From contig JACRTB010000009.1 in NCBI GenBank assembly GCA_014385025.1, positions 1 through 64,000 on the forward strand: DNA of 64,000 nucleotides. The letters are read 5' to 3'. This stretch comes from Yanshouia hominis. Its GTDB lineage: Bacteria > Bacillota > Clostridia > Oscillospirales > Ruminococcaceae. Position numbers and translations under genes: made by a program. The notes beneath the pieces were generated by a model. That model ran no database searches and was not told the DNA's origin. It saw only the letters and a program-made list of their open reading frames with translations. This document shows positions 1 through 7,689 of the stretch, piece after piece (position 1 is the first letter of the stretch; each line of letters begins with the position of its first letter).

Positions 1-1
1 G

Positions 2-205
2 CCTAATCTGAGCACCTGTTTCAAGGTTCCTCAGGAAATCCGGCGGCTGATTGATACCACCGATGCCATTGAGGGTTTTAACCGCCAGCTTCGCAAAGTA
101 ACCAGGGCCAAATCTGTTTTCCCGACAGATGACAGCCTGCTGAAAATGCTGTATCCGGCGATGATGGATATTACAAAGAAATGGACCGGCAGACGCCAGG
201 ACTGA
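2..205 (+). CDS. IS256-family (mutator) transposase, C-terminal part
   Basis: The reading frame enters from the window edge and ends at TGA 203-205. It contains the C-terminal signature of IS256-family transposases, with TTDAIEGFNRQLRKVTRAKS, then FPTDDSLLKMLY and the terminal MDITKKWTGRRQD. This is the end of the DDE catalytic region, including the conserved helix after the last acidic residue. Only about 67 residues are visible of a protein that is normally near 400, so whether the copy is intact cannot be judged here. Confidence 0.9.
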   Translation, partial: PNLSTCFKVPQEIRRLIDTTDAIEGFNRQLRKVTRAKSVFPTDDSLLKMLYPAMMDITKKWTGRRQD

Positions 206-377
206 AGCATGATCCACGCTCAACTCGCAGTTTTCTTTTCCGACAGGACGCCGGATTGAGCGGTTGATCCTTGACACGCGGCATCTCTGCCGCTAATATG
301 ACGCCAAGGGAGCGGCCTCCCTGAACACAAGACCGCTCGCTTGAGATAATTTGCTCTATTTGCACTGCATTTGTCCG

Positions 378-402
378 TTTACACAGAATTCGGGACGCTC
401 CC
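378..402. repeat. Probable right inverted repeat of the IS256-type element
   Basis: The stretch TTTACACAGAATTCGGGACG followed by CTCCC resembles the terminal repeats of clostridial IS256-family elements, which commonly carry a TTTACACA core. It lies about 175 bp after the transposase stop, and IS3-type coding sequence starts immediately afterwards. The matching left repeat is outside the window. Confidence 0.5.
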
Positions 403-403
403 G

Positions 404-693
404 GAGTTACAGCTCCACAGCGACCAAGGATTTCAGTACACCTCTCAAGCATACTTCGACCTGACTCAAGAATATGGCATTATCCCTCCATGTCAAGACG
501 GGGAAACCCGTATGACAACGCTATGGCTGAAAATTTCTTCTCAACTCTGAAAACAGAGTGCATTTACAAATATAAACCCGGTTCTTTTCGGGAGGCGGAT
601 GAAATGATCGATGCTGATATCTGTTTTTATAATCATGAGCGCATCCAGACAAAAACAGGAGTGGTGCCGCTGACGCTGCGCCACTCCGCTTAA
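404..693 (+). pseudogene. IS3-family orfB transposase, C-terminal fragment with frameshift
   Basis: The integrase core begins abruptly in one frame with ELQLHSDQGFQYTSQAYF and continues to about 487, then moves by one base into the frame from 490, with MSRRGNPYDNAMAENFFSTL and the end LTLRHSA. HSDQG carries the second catalytic Asp and the Glu of AENFFSTLK is the third acidic residue of the DDE triad. A single T seems to be missing in ATCCC-TCCATG at about 484-489, which breaks the frame. The N-terminal half with the first Asp is absent, replaced by the IS256-type end. The copy cannot be active. Confidence 0.9.
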
Positions 694-725
694 AACTGAA
701 TATTTTCCTGCTCAGGTGCTTTTTT

Positions 726-754
726 CTACTGTCCGCACAATCTGGGGCAGTTCA
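726..754. repeat. Probable right end of the IS3-type element
   Basis: After the orfB stop, ACTGTCCGCACAATCTGGGG CAGTTCA ends in the CA dinucleotide typical of IS3-family termini and has the TGTC...GGGGCAGTTCA pattern of this group. The IS110-type reading frame on the opposite strand is cut exactly at this point, which supports it as the element edge. Confidence 0.55.
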
Positions 755-857
755 TGAGTTGGCAAAACGGATGGCCTTTCCGTACCTGTTTTCCTGCTTC
801 ATTCATGATGCTGGCTTCATGATTTCGCTTGCCGATGTCGACGCCCACGATGTACAT
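755..857 (-). pseudogene. IS110-family transposase, N-terminal fragment
   Basis: Read on the minus strand from ATG at 857, the frame gives MYIVGVDIGKRNHEASIMNE and continues GKQVRKGHPF, the N-terminus of IS110-family DEDD recombinases. The Asp of GVDIGK is the first catalytic acidic residue. About 34 codons remain before the frame runs into the IS3 right end at 754. The rest of the gene must lie left of the nested elements, beyond the window edge, or be lost. Confidence 0.8.
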
Positions 858-1134
858 ACGGAACACTCCTTTGGTTCAGTTTTCGTATGGCTGCGCCTCT
901 CGTTCTCTACGGGTCATACCCTACTGCGAAATGAGAAGACAGCTCACATCGGGCCGCTTCATCCGGTTCATCAATGAAATCCCGTGAAGGGAGAGATCCC
1001 ACTCTCGTATTCAGCGGACTCTGCCGCAAGGAGGGAAAGGAATCCTCGCCCATACGACGGTATTATATCATCAGCCTCCCGGCTGACGATACCGAATTCT
1101 TTAATCTTTATAGTAGGAGGAAGGGGGGATGCGA
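858..1134. other. Non-coding flank upstream of the IS110 fragment
   Basis: IS110-family elements carry a non-coding end next to the recombinase gene that encodes the bridge RNA in the members studied. The stretch directly upstream of the fragment at 857, roughly to 970, would be that end if the remnant is intact here. No convincing open reading frame or fold could be assigned by eye, and 970-1134 is not recognisable. Confidence 0.3.
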
Positions 1135-1423
1135 CACATTTGCCCATGAGTATGACGGCCAATCTTTTGACTGGCGAGGAGCGGACCGTCTATGGTGACA
1201 GCAGCTATCTCGGAACAGAAAAACGTCCCGGGGCTGTGGCCAAAAACAAATCTGGAAAGCGTATTCATTTACAAAATCAACCGTCGCCCTTCCCCGAGCA
1301 AACGCAATTCCACCCGTTCCAAGGCACAGATCAAGCGCAGGGAACATGAAAAGTCGTCCGTTCGAGCCAAAACCGAGCATGTATTTGCCGTCGCAAAACA
1401 ACAATACCAGTATCGTAAAGCTA
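1135..1423 (+). pseudogene. IS5-family transposase remnant with frameshift
   Basis: Two frames together give the C-terminal half of an IS5-type DDE transposase. The first, to about 1262, has NLLTGEERTVYGDSSYLGTE, where YGDSSYLG holds the middle catalytic Asp. The second, from about 1268, has YKINRRPS and then KRREHEKSSVRAKTEHVFAV, which carries the late Glu and the conserved RAKTEHVF box. The frame change lies in GCGTATTCATTTACAAAATC. After YQYRK the sequence leaves the family. Both ends are missing, so this is a dead copy. Confidence 0.8.
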
Positions 1424-1592
1424 AGATGCCTTCGCCCCTTTTTTGTCTATTCAACTTTCTTTTTTTGCGTGGACCTCTAGGCTTGGATTCCATGCGTTGC
1501 TTCTTGCCGTTGGGGAAGAAGTCATAGTCAAAATAAAACAATAACCCGAACCCATCTCCCACAGGAAAGTACGGGTTCGGATTATATTGCTT

Positions 1593-1674
1593 TGGTGCCG
1601 GTGGTCGGACTCGAACCGACACGGTTTCCCGCCGCATTTTGAGTGCGGTGCGTCTGCCATTCCGCCACACCGGC
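1593..1674 (-). tRNA. tRNA-Leu (anticodon CAA)
   Basis: Minus strand: the acceptor GCCGGTG (from 1674) pairs with CACCGGC, followed by discriminator A and an encoded CCA at 1593-1595. The anticodon arm CCGCA-CTCAAAA-TGCGG gives anticodon CAA, which reads UUG leucine codons. A long variable arm (class II tRNA) and a normal T-arm GGTTCGAGTCC follow. The gene sits between the IS remnants and the two-component system. Confidence 0.95.
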
Positions 1675-1698
1675 ATCTGCGCCAAAGGCATTGCAAAT

Positions 1699-1727
1699 AT
1701 TATACAACAAATTGCGCTCGCAGGCAA
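1699..1727 (-). promoter_or_regulatory. Promoter of tRNA-Leu
   Basis: Minus strand TTGCCT (1722-1727), a 17-bp spacer and TATAAT (1699-1704), placed about 25 bp upstream of the mature tRNA 5' end. Confidence 0.7.
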
Positions 1728-1872
1728 GATAAAATTGAAGATTTTTCCTTCCTTTGCAGCGTCAAGATCGACCGGCCTCAGGCTTTGCGACGTTCATCAT
1801 AACACCTTTGCAAAGATTGAAAGGAGAGAAGATCGAAGGCACCCCTTCCACCGGGAAGGAGGAGGCTTTCCG

Positions 1873-2571
1873 TTAGTCCATTTTGAATCGGTACCCTGCG
1901 CCCCAGACCGTTTCGATGTATTGGGGGCGGCTGCTGTCCTCCTCGATTTTTTCCCGAATTCGGTTGATATGCACCGTCACTGTGGAGGCATCTCCAAGAG
2001 AATCGAATCCCCAGATCCGTTCGAGCAGCGTCTCTTTGGAAAAGACGATGTTGGGATTCTGCGCCAAAAACAACAGCAGTTCAAATCCCCGGTTGGTGAG
2101 GGGGATTTCCTGTTCCCGGACAAAAACCCGCCGGGCAGCGGGTTGGATTTTCAGCCCCTTGTAACAGATGCCGTCCTGCTCGAGGCGCCGCTCGCCGAGG
2201 GAAGTGAGACGCTCATAGCGGGTAAGGTGAGCGTTGACCCGCGCGACCAGCTCGCTGGGGGAAAATGGCTTGACGACATAATCGTCGGCTCCCAGCCCCA
2301 GCCCGCGGATTTTGTCGATATCCTCTTTCCTTGCGGTGACCATCAGGATTGGAATCTGAGTTTCGCGGCGCAGCGCCCGACAAATTTCAAAGCCGTCCAT
2401 TTCGGGGAGCATAACATCCAGAAGAATCAGGTCAAATCCGCCCTCTAAACCGCACTGCAGGCCCTCCCGGCCGTTTGCGATGATCTCGGCCTCGAATCCG
2501 GCGATCTCCAGATAGTCGCGTTCTAGTTCGGCGATGCTGTCGTCATCTTCCAGAATCAAAACTCGCTTCAT
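1873..2571 (-). CDS. OmpR/PhoB-family response regulator
   Basis: A 232-residue two-domain regulator. The receiver domain (about 1-120) has the acidic cluster EDDD near residue 8, the phospho-acceptor Asp52 in LLDVMLPEMDG, the switch Thr79 in MVTA and Lys101 in VVKPFSP. The C-terminal part (about 130-230) is a winged helix with the typical LTNRGFELLLFLAQNP and ending YIETVWGAGYRFKMD. The start overlaps the histidine kinase stop as ATGA, so the two are translationally coupled and form a cognate pair. The signal and the regulon are not apparent; the neighbouring fab operon is separated by a terminator. Direct repeats upstream of the operon may be its own binding site. Confidence 0.95.
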   Translation of the reverse strand: MKRVLILEDDDSIAELERDYLEIAGFEAEIIANGREGLQCGLEGGFDLILLDVMLPEMDGFEICRALRRETQIPILMVTARKEDIDKIRGLGLGADDYVVKPFSPSELVARVNAHLTRYERLTSLGERRLEQDGICYKGLKIQPAARRVFVREQEIPLTNRGFELLLFLAQNPNIVFSKETLLERIWGFDSLGDASTVTVHINRIREKIEEDSSRPQYIETVWGAGYRFKMD

Positions 2572-4016
2572 ATTGGGCCCTCCTGTTTTAGTTCAATTCG
2601 AACGGTCAGTCCATTCCTGCTTTCCGCGGAGATCTTTCCCTGATGCGCCTCGACAATTCGTCTGGCGATGGCCAGCCCCAGCCCGCTGCCGTCACCTGAA
2701 TTGCTCCGAGCCTTGTCTCCGCGGTAAAAGCTTTCGAAGAGGCGGGAAATGTCGGACTGCGCCACGCCGGGCCCGTCATCCGAGACGGTAATGACGGCTT
2801 TCCCTTGTTCCGCCCAAAGGGCAATCCGGCTGGAACCGGCAGGGCCAGTACGGTACTTGACGCTGTTTTCCAGCAGGTTGCCCAGAACGCAGCGCATCTG
2901 TTCCGGGTCCAACAGGGAGCAGAGCGGGGACGATGTCCTGTTTTCAAAGGAAAGACTCTGTCCCTTGGCGCCGAACTCATCCCGCGCGCTTCGGACATAC
3001 TGGTTCAGAAAATGTGCCAGTTCCACTCGCTCAAACCGGAAGGGGAAGTGCCCTGTTTCAAGCTTGGACAGAAGAAACAGACGGTCAACGAGAGCGTCCA
3101 TGCTGCACACCCTGCGGTGGATGATCTCAAGGTAATGTGCCTGCTTTTCAGGCGCCGAGGCCACTCCGTCGCGCAGACCCTCGACGTATCCCCGAATGGC
3201 GGTGAGGGGGGTGCGCAGATCATGGGACATTTCAGCGATGAATTCCCGTCGCTCCTCCTCATAGCGGAGCTGCTTTTGCACCGATTCCTCCAGCCTGGCG
3301 CGCATGGCGTCGAAATCGCGGAACACTTCGCCGAACTCGTCGTCGCCGGTATAGTCCAGTGAGAAGTTCAGCTCCCCATCCCGAATCCGGCGGGCGCTTT
3401 CCCCCAAGCGGGAGAGAGGGGCGAGGACGCTTCTCGCCACCCGGGAGGAGAGCAGGGCATTGCTCAGCGAAATAACCAGCAGGAACGCACCCAGCGCCAG
3501 GATAAAATACCGCTGAAAAACCTGCCGCAGAAGAATGCCGAGGCTTCCGGTCTCCTCCACGGAGCTGTTGACCGCAATCAGGGTGATATGAGAGCCGTCA
3601 ATCACGACCGAGTCCCGCACAAGGGCGATTTTTCCCGCCGCGAGGATGAACGGCTCGCCGGTATCGGGGAAGACACCGGACGCCCACTGAATCGCATCGT
3701 AATCTTCCTGTGAAAGATTGGATTCGACGATAACCCCGTTCTGCACGAGCTGGATGTGAAAGTCAATTCCATCCATAATATCCATCAATTCAGAAAGCTC
3801 CTCCGGATTGGGGTCATCCACCTGTTCCTGAAGGTAATGCCCGACCAGTTCCCGCGCGAGGGCGACGCTTTCCTGATTTTCGCCAAGCTCGCCGATCTCT
3901 CCATGGTAGTAGAGCATCACGATGCCGGCCGTTGCGCCCACGATCAGCAGGATCAGCATCGCGGGGATCAGCAGCATCAGAAGATTTGAGACGGCCAGAC
4001 GTTTTTTTATGGTCAT
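2568..4016 (-). CDS. Membrane sensor histidine kinase
   Basis: A 482-residue kinase. A first membrane segment (about 9-36) and a second (about 171-190) enclose an extracytoplasmic sensor of about 130 residues without a family I recognise. A HAMP linker follows (about 190-245). The dimerisation helix carries EMSHDLRTPLTAIRGY with the phospho-acceptor His265. The ATPase domain shows the N box GNLLENSVKY, G1 SDDGPGV and G2 GDGSGLGLAIA. It is first in the operon and overlaps the response regulator by four bases. The protein should sense an external or envelope cue and phosphorylate the downstream regulator; the ligand is unknown. Confidence 0.95.
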   Translation of the reverse strand: MTIKKRLAVSNLLMLLIPAMLILLIVGATAGIVMLYYHGEIGELGENQESVALARELVGHYLQEQVDDPNPEELSELMDIMDGIDFHIQLVQNGVIVESNLSQEDYDAIQWASGVFPDTGEPFILAAGKIALVRDSVVIDGSHITLIAVNSSVEETGSLGILLRQVFQRYFILALGAFLLVISLSNALLSSRVARSVLAPLSRLGESARRIRDGELNFSLDYTGDDEFGEVFRDFDAMRARLEESVQKQLRYEEERREFIAEMSHDLRTPLTAIRGYVEGLRDGVASAPEKQAHYLEIIHRRVCSMDALVDRLFLLSKLETGHFPFRFERVELAHFLNQYVRSARDEFGAKGQSLSFENRTSSPLCSLLDPEQMRCVLGNLLENSVKYRTGPAGSSRIALWAEQGKAVITVSDDGPGVAQSDISRLFESFYRGDKARSNSGDGSGLGLAIARRIVEAHQGKISAESRNGLTVRIELKQEGPI

Positions 4017-4043
4017 GGCGGGCCTCCCTTACGGTTTTTTCTT

Positions 4044-4097
4044 ATTATAATCGATATTGCTATCCTTTTCCTAACAAAATTATAAAGAAAACCTAAC
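4044..4097 (-). promoter_or_regulatory. Two-component operon promoter with candidate regulator repeats
   Basis: On the minus strand a TATAAT (4044-4049) lies about 30 bp upstream of the kinase start. No good -35 is present; instead GTTAGG occurs twice in direct orientation, at 4070-4075 and 4092-4097, with starts 22 bp apart (two helical turns). This layout is typical of OmpR-type regulators that recruit polymerase at a poor -35. The repeats are seen; their role is inferred. Confidence 0.45.
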
Positions 4098-4137
4098 GGC
4101 AGTCGGCCGGCAGTGCTACACTGCCGGCCGACTGCCG
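4097..4137 (-). terminator. Terminator of the fab operon
   Basis: A perfect 19-bp stem with a 3-nt loop (4097-4115, loop 4116-4118, 4119-4137) directly after fabZ. On the minus strand it is followed by the T-rich TTAGGTTTTCTTTATAATTT. Confidence 0.8.
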
Positions 4138-4144
4138 CGAAGCG

Positions 4145-4564
4145 TTAGACCAAAGCAAAGGAAAATTCAGCGGAAACGGCAAGCTCGCCGTGAACGGAGC
4201 CTGTTCCGCTTGCGAAACGAAACGGTCCTTTTTCCTTGACGATTCTGCATTCAATGGTCAGGGTTTCTCCGGGGAGCACCTTGCGGCGGAACCTGACCTT
4301 GTCGAGGCTTGTGAAGTAGGGGAGGGTTCCCGCCCTGCATGCCGCGTCGCCGGTGAGAAGCACACAGCAGGTCTGCGCCATCATTTCGCAGAGCAGGACT
4401 CCGGGAACCACCGGGCTGTCCGGAAAATGTCCCTGCAGGAACCATTCGTCGCCGCGGACGGTGTAGCGACCGCGGGCGCTGCCGTCCTCAAGGCGTTCTG
4501 CCTCGTCGATGAGCAGCATCGGTTCGCGGTGGGGGAGAATGGCTTTGATTTCGTCTCTGTTCAT
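4145..4564 (-). CDS. fabZ: 3-hydroxyacyl-ACP dehydratase FabZ
   Basis: A hot-dog-fold protein of 139 residues, the usual FabZ length. It removes water from 3-hydroxyacyl-ACP in the elongation cycle of type II fatty acid synthesis. The catalytic pair is visible: His46 in LQGHFPDSPVVPG and Glu60 in LLCEMMAQ. The short N-terminus with ILPHREPMLLID is typical of FabZ rather than of the longer FabA. It is the last gene of the fab operon, 9 bp after fabF, and is followed by a strong terminator. No fabA is seen, so the origin of unsaturated chains is not explained by this window. Confidence 0.97.
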   Translation of the reverse strand: MNRDEIKAILPHREPMLLIDEAERLEDGSARGRYTVRGDEWFLQGHFPDSPVVPGVLLCEMMAQTCCVLLTGDAACRAGTLPYFTSLDKVRFRRKVLPGETLTIECRIVKEKGPFRFASGTGSVHGELAVSAEFSFALV

Positions 4565-4573
4565 CTGTTCTCC

Positions 4574-5800
4574 TCAGCGCGCCTTGCGGAAGGCCAGGCA
4601 GGCGTTATGGCCGCCGAAGCCCAGCGAGGCGGATACTGCAAGGTCAATTTCGGCCTTGCGGGCGGTGTTCGGAATATAATCGAGGTCACATTCGGGGTCC
4701 GGCTCACCGTAGCCGATGGTGGGCGGCAGCAGGCTGTTGTCAAGCGCAAGAATCGAAGCGATTGCTTCGACCGCGCCGGCGGCGCCCAGCATATGGCCAG
4801 TCATCGACTTGGTCGAGCTGACGGCGATTTTGTGGGCCTCCTCTTCGCCGAAGGCAAGCTTTACCGCGAGGGTTTCGGAGGCGTCGTTGAGAGGAGTGCT
4901 GGTCCCGTGCGCATTGTAATAGACCCGTTCCCCCGCGGCATGGCCTGCCTGCCCGAGCGCCTGACGAATCGCGCGGGAGGCGCCCTTCGCTTCCGGATCG
5001 GGGGCTGTGACGTGGTGCGCGTCGCAGGTATGACCGTATCCGGCAACCTCGGCGTAGATTTTCGCGCCGCGCGCCTTCGCGTGCTCATATTCCTCCAGAA
5101 CGAGGACGCCTGCGCCCTCGCCCATTACAAAACCGTCGCGGCGCTTATCGAAGGGGCGGCAGGCGGTTTTAGGATCGTCGTTCTGGGTCAGCGCCATGCA
5201 GGCGGTAAAGGCGGCGACCCCCAGCGTGGTGATTGAAGCCTCGGTGCCGCCCGCGAGGATCGCGTCGGCCCAGCCGCCCGCGATGGTGCGGTAGGCTTCT
5301 CCGATGGCGTTGGTTCCGGTGGCGCAGGCGGTCACGACTGGCAGACAGGGTCCCTGCGCGTTGAAGCGGATGGCAACATTTCCGGCGGCAAGGTTGGCGA
5401 TCATCATCGGGATGGTCATGGGGGAGACGCGGTGAGGTCCGCTTTTGAGAAGTTTTTCTTCCTCGCGGACCATTGTGGAAAGCCCCCCGATCCCCGAACC
5501 GATATAGACGCCGAGCCGTTCGGGGTCGCAGGCGAGCCCGGAATCCTCCATGGCCTCCTGGGCGGCCGAAATGGCGTACTGCGAAAAAAGGTCGAGACGC
5601 TTGGCTGCCATCTTGTCAACATAACGGGTGATGTCAAAGTCCTTGACCTCGGCGGCGACCTTCGCCTTATAACCGGAGGGGTCAAAGTGATGAATCAGCC
5701 CGATGCCGGAAACCCCATTGGAGAGATTCTCCCAGAAAGTGGGGATGTCGTTTCCCACGGGGGTGACGGCGCCGAGGCCGGTGACTACAACTCGCTTCAT
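4574..5800 (-). CDS. fabF: 3-oxoacyl-ACP synthase II FabF
   Basis: A 408-residue thiolase-fold condensing enzyme that extends acyl-ACP with malonyl-ACP. The catalytic triad is Cys159 in VVTACATGTN, His298 in NAHGTSTPLND and His336 in TGHMLGAAGA, with the conserved Lys331 nearby. Length and motifs fit FabF, and the gatekeeper region GGHNACLAFR closes the protein. The start codon overlaps the stop of the upstream nitronate-monooxygenase-like gene by four bases (ATGA), so the two are translationally coupled. Confidence 0.97.
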   Translation of the reverse strand: MKRVVVTGLGAVTPVGNDIPTFWENLSNGVSGIGLIHHFDPSGYKAKVAAEVKDFDITRYVDKMAAKRLDLFSQYAISAAQEAMEDSGLACDPERLGVYIGSGIGGLSTMVREEEKLLKSGPHRVSPMTIPMMIANLAAGNVAIRFNAQGPCLPVVTACATGTNAIGEAYRTIAGGWADAILAGGTEASITTLGVAAFTACMALTQNDDPKTACRPFDKRRDGFVMGEGAGVLVLEEYEHAKARGAKIYAEVAGYGHTCDAHHVTAPDPEAKGASRAIRQALGQAGHAAGERVYYNAHGTSTPLNDASETLAVKLAFGEEEAHKIAVSSTKSMTGHMLGAAGAVEAIASILALDNSLLPPTIGYGEPDPECDLDYIPNTARKAEIDLAVSASLGFGGHNACLAFRKAR

Positions 5801-6912
5801 TCATGTTCTCCTCTCAGAACAGCGGAGGCTGCCGCTGTGAATTCCCGGTGCAGCGTTTCAAAAAGCTGGTGCACCGTTACGACACCGTTGACAAGGTAGC
5901 CGTTGGCGCCGACAAAGGCAAAGCCGCGGTCAAGCCTGCCCTTACAGGCGGCAAGCAGCGCCGCCGAGATACAGTAGGGAGAGCTTTCGACCTTGCAGGT
6001 GGTGATGCAGTGCCAGGGGCAGGACTTCGGGCAGGTTTCACCGGCCTTGGCCCTGCGCAGAAACTCATTGCCGATTGCCCGTCCCGGCATTCCCACGGGA
6101 CTTTGGATAATGGTGATATCTTCCTGACGGCAGTTGACATAAGCTTCCTTGAAGGCGGGGGAGGCGTCACACTCCTCGGTGGCGACAAAACGGGTGGCCA
6201 TCTGTACCGCCGAAGCGCCGAGCGACAAAATCCGGTGGATATCCGCGCCTGAAAAGACCCCGCCTCCCGCGATCAGCGGAATGGCGCGCCCCGCCTTTTG
6301 CTCCAGCTCATCGATGGCGGGACGAAGCTTTCCGACCAGCGATTCCAGCGAAAATTCGGGATCGTCCAGCTGTGCGCGGGAAAAGCCGAGATGACCGCCC
6401 GCTTTCGGTCCCTCGAGGACAAAGCCGTCGGGCAGACGGCGGTATTTCTCCTGCCACCAGCGCGAAATCATCTTCACCGCCTTGGCCGAGGAAACGATCG
6501 GCACCAGCGCGGTGGCGGAGGACGCGTATTTCGGCAGGTCAAGCGGAAGCCCGGCCCCCGAAAAAATGACGTCGATTCCTGCGCCGGCCGAAACCTTGAC
6601 CATCTCGGCAAAGTCCGACATGGCGGTCATGATGTTGACCCCGAGCATTCCCGGCGCGTGCGGGACGATTTTTGCCCGCGCGGCGGCAATTTCTTCTGCG
6701 AGCGATTCCCGGATCGCCTTCTGGTGGTCCGGCTCGGCGGGGCGCCGCAGCATACCGATTCCGGCGGCTGAAATGACCCCCACGCCGCCTTCGCTGGCGA
6801 CGGCGGCGGCGAGGTTCCGCATCGAGATGCCGACCCCCATGCCGCCCTGCACAATGGGGACGGGAGCGTGGGAGGCGCCGAGAATCAGGGGAGGCAGCTT
6901 AAAATCAAACAT
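5797..6912 (-). CDS. FabK-like / nitronate monooxygenase-family flavoprotein with cysteine cluster
   Basis: A 371-residue TIM-barrel flavoprotein of the nitronate monooxygenase/FabK group: IVQGGMGVGIS near the N-terminus, GPKAGGHLG in the flavin-binding region and IAGGGVFSGADI followed by GASAVQMATRF for the FMN phosphate. It is a paralogue of the fabK in the same operon but some 55 residues longer. The extra part carries six cysteines: Cys294, 298, 302 and 306 with exact CX3CX3CX3C spacing, then Cys314 and Cys323. This suggests an iron-sulfur or metal site absent from ordinary FabK. It sits between fabG and fabF and overlaps fabF by four bases, so a role in acyl-chain chemistry is likely. 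Possibilities are a second enoyl reductase, an isomerase or a redox partner; the reaction is unknown. Confidence 0.8.
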   Translation of the reverse strand: MFDFKLPPLILGASHAPVPIVQGGMGVGISMRNLAAAVASEGGVGVISAAGIGMLRRPAEPDHQKAIRESLAEEIAAARAKIVPHAPGMLGVNIMTAMSDFAEMVKVSAGAGIDVIFSGAGLPLDLPKYASSATALVPIVSSAKAVKMISRWWQEKYRRLPDGFVLEGPKAGGHLGFSRAQLDDPEFSLESLVGKLRPAIDELEQKAGRAIPLIAGGGVFSGADIHRILSLGASAVQMATRFVATEECDASPAFKEAYVNCRQEDITIIQSPVGMPGRAIGNEFLRRAKAGETCPKSCPWHCITTCKVESSPYCISAALLAACKGRLDRGFAFVGANGYLVNGVVTVHQLFETLHREFTAAASAVLRGEHE

Positions 6913-6944
6913 GACGGCTCGCTTTCTTTCTCAGTGGAATCGGC

Positions 6945-7685
6945 TTACATTGCCAGTCCGCCGTCAATCCGAATGACTTCTCCGGTCAGATATCCCGCCG
7001 GCTCGCTGCAAAGAAAGCAGACAAGGGCGGCAATTTCCTCCGGTCTGCCCATTCGTTTCATGGGGATCGAGGCAATTGAGGCTTCCCGGACCTTTTCGGG
7101 AAGCGCCGCGGTCATATCGGTTTCAATAAAGCCGGGGGCGATGGCATTGCAGGTGATTCCCCGGCCCGCCAGCTCCCGGGCGACCGATTTGGTCAGGCCG
7201 ATCATCCCGGCTTTGGCGGCCGAGTAGTTGGCCTGACCGGCATTGCCGCAAAGACCGGAAACCGATGAGATATTGACAATTCTTCCGAAACGGCGCCTGA
7301 CCATCGTCCCCGCACAGGCGCGGGTCATCAGGAACGCGCCGCGCAGGTTGGTTGAGAGCACCGCGTCGAAATCCTCGTCCTTCATCCGCATCATCAGCCC
7401 ATCGCGGGTGATACCTGCGCAGTTGATGAGGAAATCGATCCCGCCCCACTCCTCCTGCAGCGCGCCGCAGGCCTGTTTGACCGACGCTGAGTCGGAAACA
7501 TCGCAGCGAACCGTACGGATCTCTCCGCCTGCTTCGGCGGCGAAGGCGGCGGTTTCCCTGGCGGCTGTTTCATTCCCGGCATAAAAGACGGCAGTTTTGG
7601 CATGATGTCCGGCAAGCGCAAGAGCGACGGCGCGTCCGATTCCGCGCGATCCGCCGGTGACAATGGCAGTTTTTCCGGTGAACAT
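6945..7685 (-). CDS. fabG: 3-oxoacyl-ACP reductase FabG
   Basis: A 246-residue short-chain dehydrogenase/reductase that reduces 3-oxoacyl-ACP with NADPH. The cofactor motif TGGSRGIG is at residues 10-17, the NAG motif is present as NCAGITRD, and the catalytic residues are the Ser of NISSVSG and the Tyr and Lys of YSAAKAG. The C-terminal GGLAM is typical. It starts 4 bp after fabD, within the operon. Confidence 0.96.
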   Translation of the reverse strand: MFTGKTAIVTGGSRGIGRAVALALAGHHAKTAVFYAGNETAARETAAFAAEAGGEIRTVRCDVSDSASVKQACGALQEEWGGIDFLINCAGITRDGLMMRMKDEDFDAVLSTNLRGAFLMTRACAGTMVRRRFGRIVNISSVSGLCGNAGQANYSAAKAGMIGLTKSVARELAGRGITCNAIAPGFIETDMTAALPEKVREASIASIPMKRMGRPEEIAALVCFLCSEPAGYLTGEVIRIDGGLAM

Positions 7686-7689
7686 CCGA

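Larger units (their letters stand above)
1..1423. mobile_element. Nested insertion-sequence remnants
   Basis: Four different transposase fragments lie head to tail with no host gene between them: an IS256-type C-terminus (2-205), an IS3-type orfB C-terminus with a frameshift (404-693), an IS110-type N-terminus on the other strand (755-857) and a frameshifted IS5-type fragment (1135-1423). The order implies stacking: the IS110 frame stops exactly where the IS3 right end begins, and the IS3 frame starts where the IS256 right end stops. The left part is outside the window, so the IS256 copy may be intact. The stacking order is inference from the junctions. Confidence 0.8.

Noticed and set aside
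1639-2448. Long plus-strand frame opposite the response regulator
   Set aside because: A shadow of a GC-rich gene on the minus strand; the minus strand has full regulator motifs. The same holds for many frames opposite fab, glmS, murC and uvrA.
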